From an uncultured bacterium (GTDB lineage: Bacteria > Patescibacteriota > Minisyncoccia > Phycocordibacterales > GWA1-40-21), in contig CAIJXO010000022.1 of NCBI GenBank assembly GCA_903824735.1, forward strand, positions 1-5,552: a DNA stretch of 5,552 bases. Reading direction: 5' to 3'. Shown here piece by piece: positions 5,528 to 5,552 of the stretch; the stretch's first letter is position 1; every line of letters begins with the position of its first letter. Both the position numbers and the translations under genes were made by a program. The notes below the pieces were generated by a model. The model did not search any database. It saw nothing but the letters and a program-made list of their open reading frames with translations, and was not told the DNA's origin.

Positions 5528-5549
5528 TTTTTACTGTCCGTTATATAAT
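5520..5549 (+). promoter_or_regulatory. Rightward promoter leading out of the window
   Basis: TTTACA (5520-5525, five of six consensus bases) is followed after 18 bases by a perfect TATAAT (5544-5549). Transcription would start at about base 5556, just beyond the right edge, implying a gene divergent from ftsK. That gene is not visible here. Confidence 0.5.
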
Positions 5550-5552
5550 GGA

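Overview
This window looks like a piece of a streamlined bacterial chromosome, most likely from Patescibacteria (the Candidate Phyla Radiation, Parcubacteria-like). That is inferred from protein character: a short bS18, a compact FtsK, a RecA without an acidic C-terminal tail, and an EF-P whose tip loop has lost the usual PGKG motif. Several tiny membrane or coiled-coil proteins are squeezed between core genes. All complete genes end in TAA or TAG and none needs an in-frame TGA to be read, so nothing suggests a UGA-recoded lineage.

Left part, + strand (1-661): the 3' end of ssb, then rpsR, the usual ssb-rpsR order, closed by a strong 14-bp hairpin terminator at 383-414. A separate 53-codon two-helix membrane protein follows (500-661), with the only near-perfect Shine-Dalgarno sequence in the window.

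Right part, - strand (5446 down to 736): six closely spaced genes apparently read as one operon, in the order ftsK, a membrane-anchored Ig-like protein, a heptad-repeat coiled-coil protein, recA, a 48-residue two-helix membrane protein, and efp. Gaps are 2, 57, about 10 (to the upstream recA start), 4 and 5 bases. The two blocks converge on a hairpin at 694-725 that can terminate transcription both ways. An extended -10 promoter lies only about a dozen bases before the ftsK start, giving a nearly leaderless mRNA. To its right are imperfect direct repeats and a second, rightward promoter that would serve a divergent gene beyond the edge.

The operon joins chromosome segregation (FtsK), recombinational repair (RecA) and rescue of ribosomes at proline stretches (EF-P). 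The points most worth checking are: (1) recA appears frameshifted near its start, since conserved RecA residues continue upstream of the first in-frame ATG without an in-frame start, while a good ATG lies one base out of frame; (2) the EF-P tip residue that is normally modified is a glutamine in an ungapped alignment; (3) a perfect DnaA-box 9-mer sits inside a small inverted repeat in the middle of the operon; (4) an unlisted small gene bridges recA and efp. I see no CRISPR array, tRNA, rRNA or insertion sequence.
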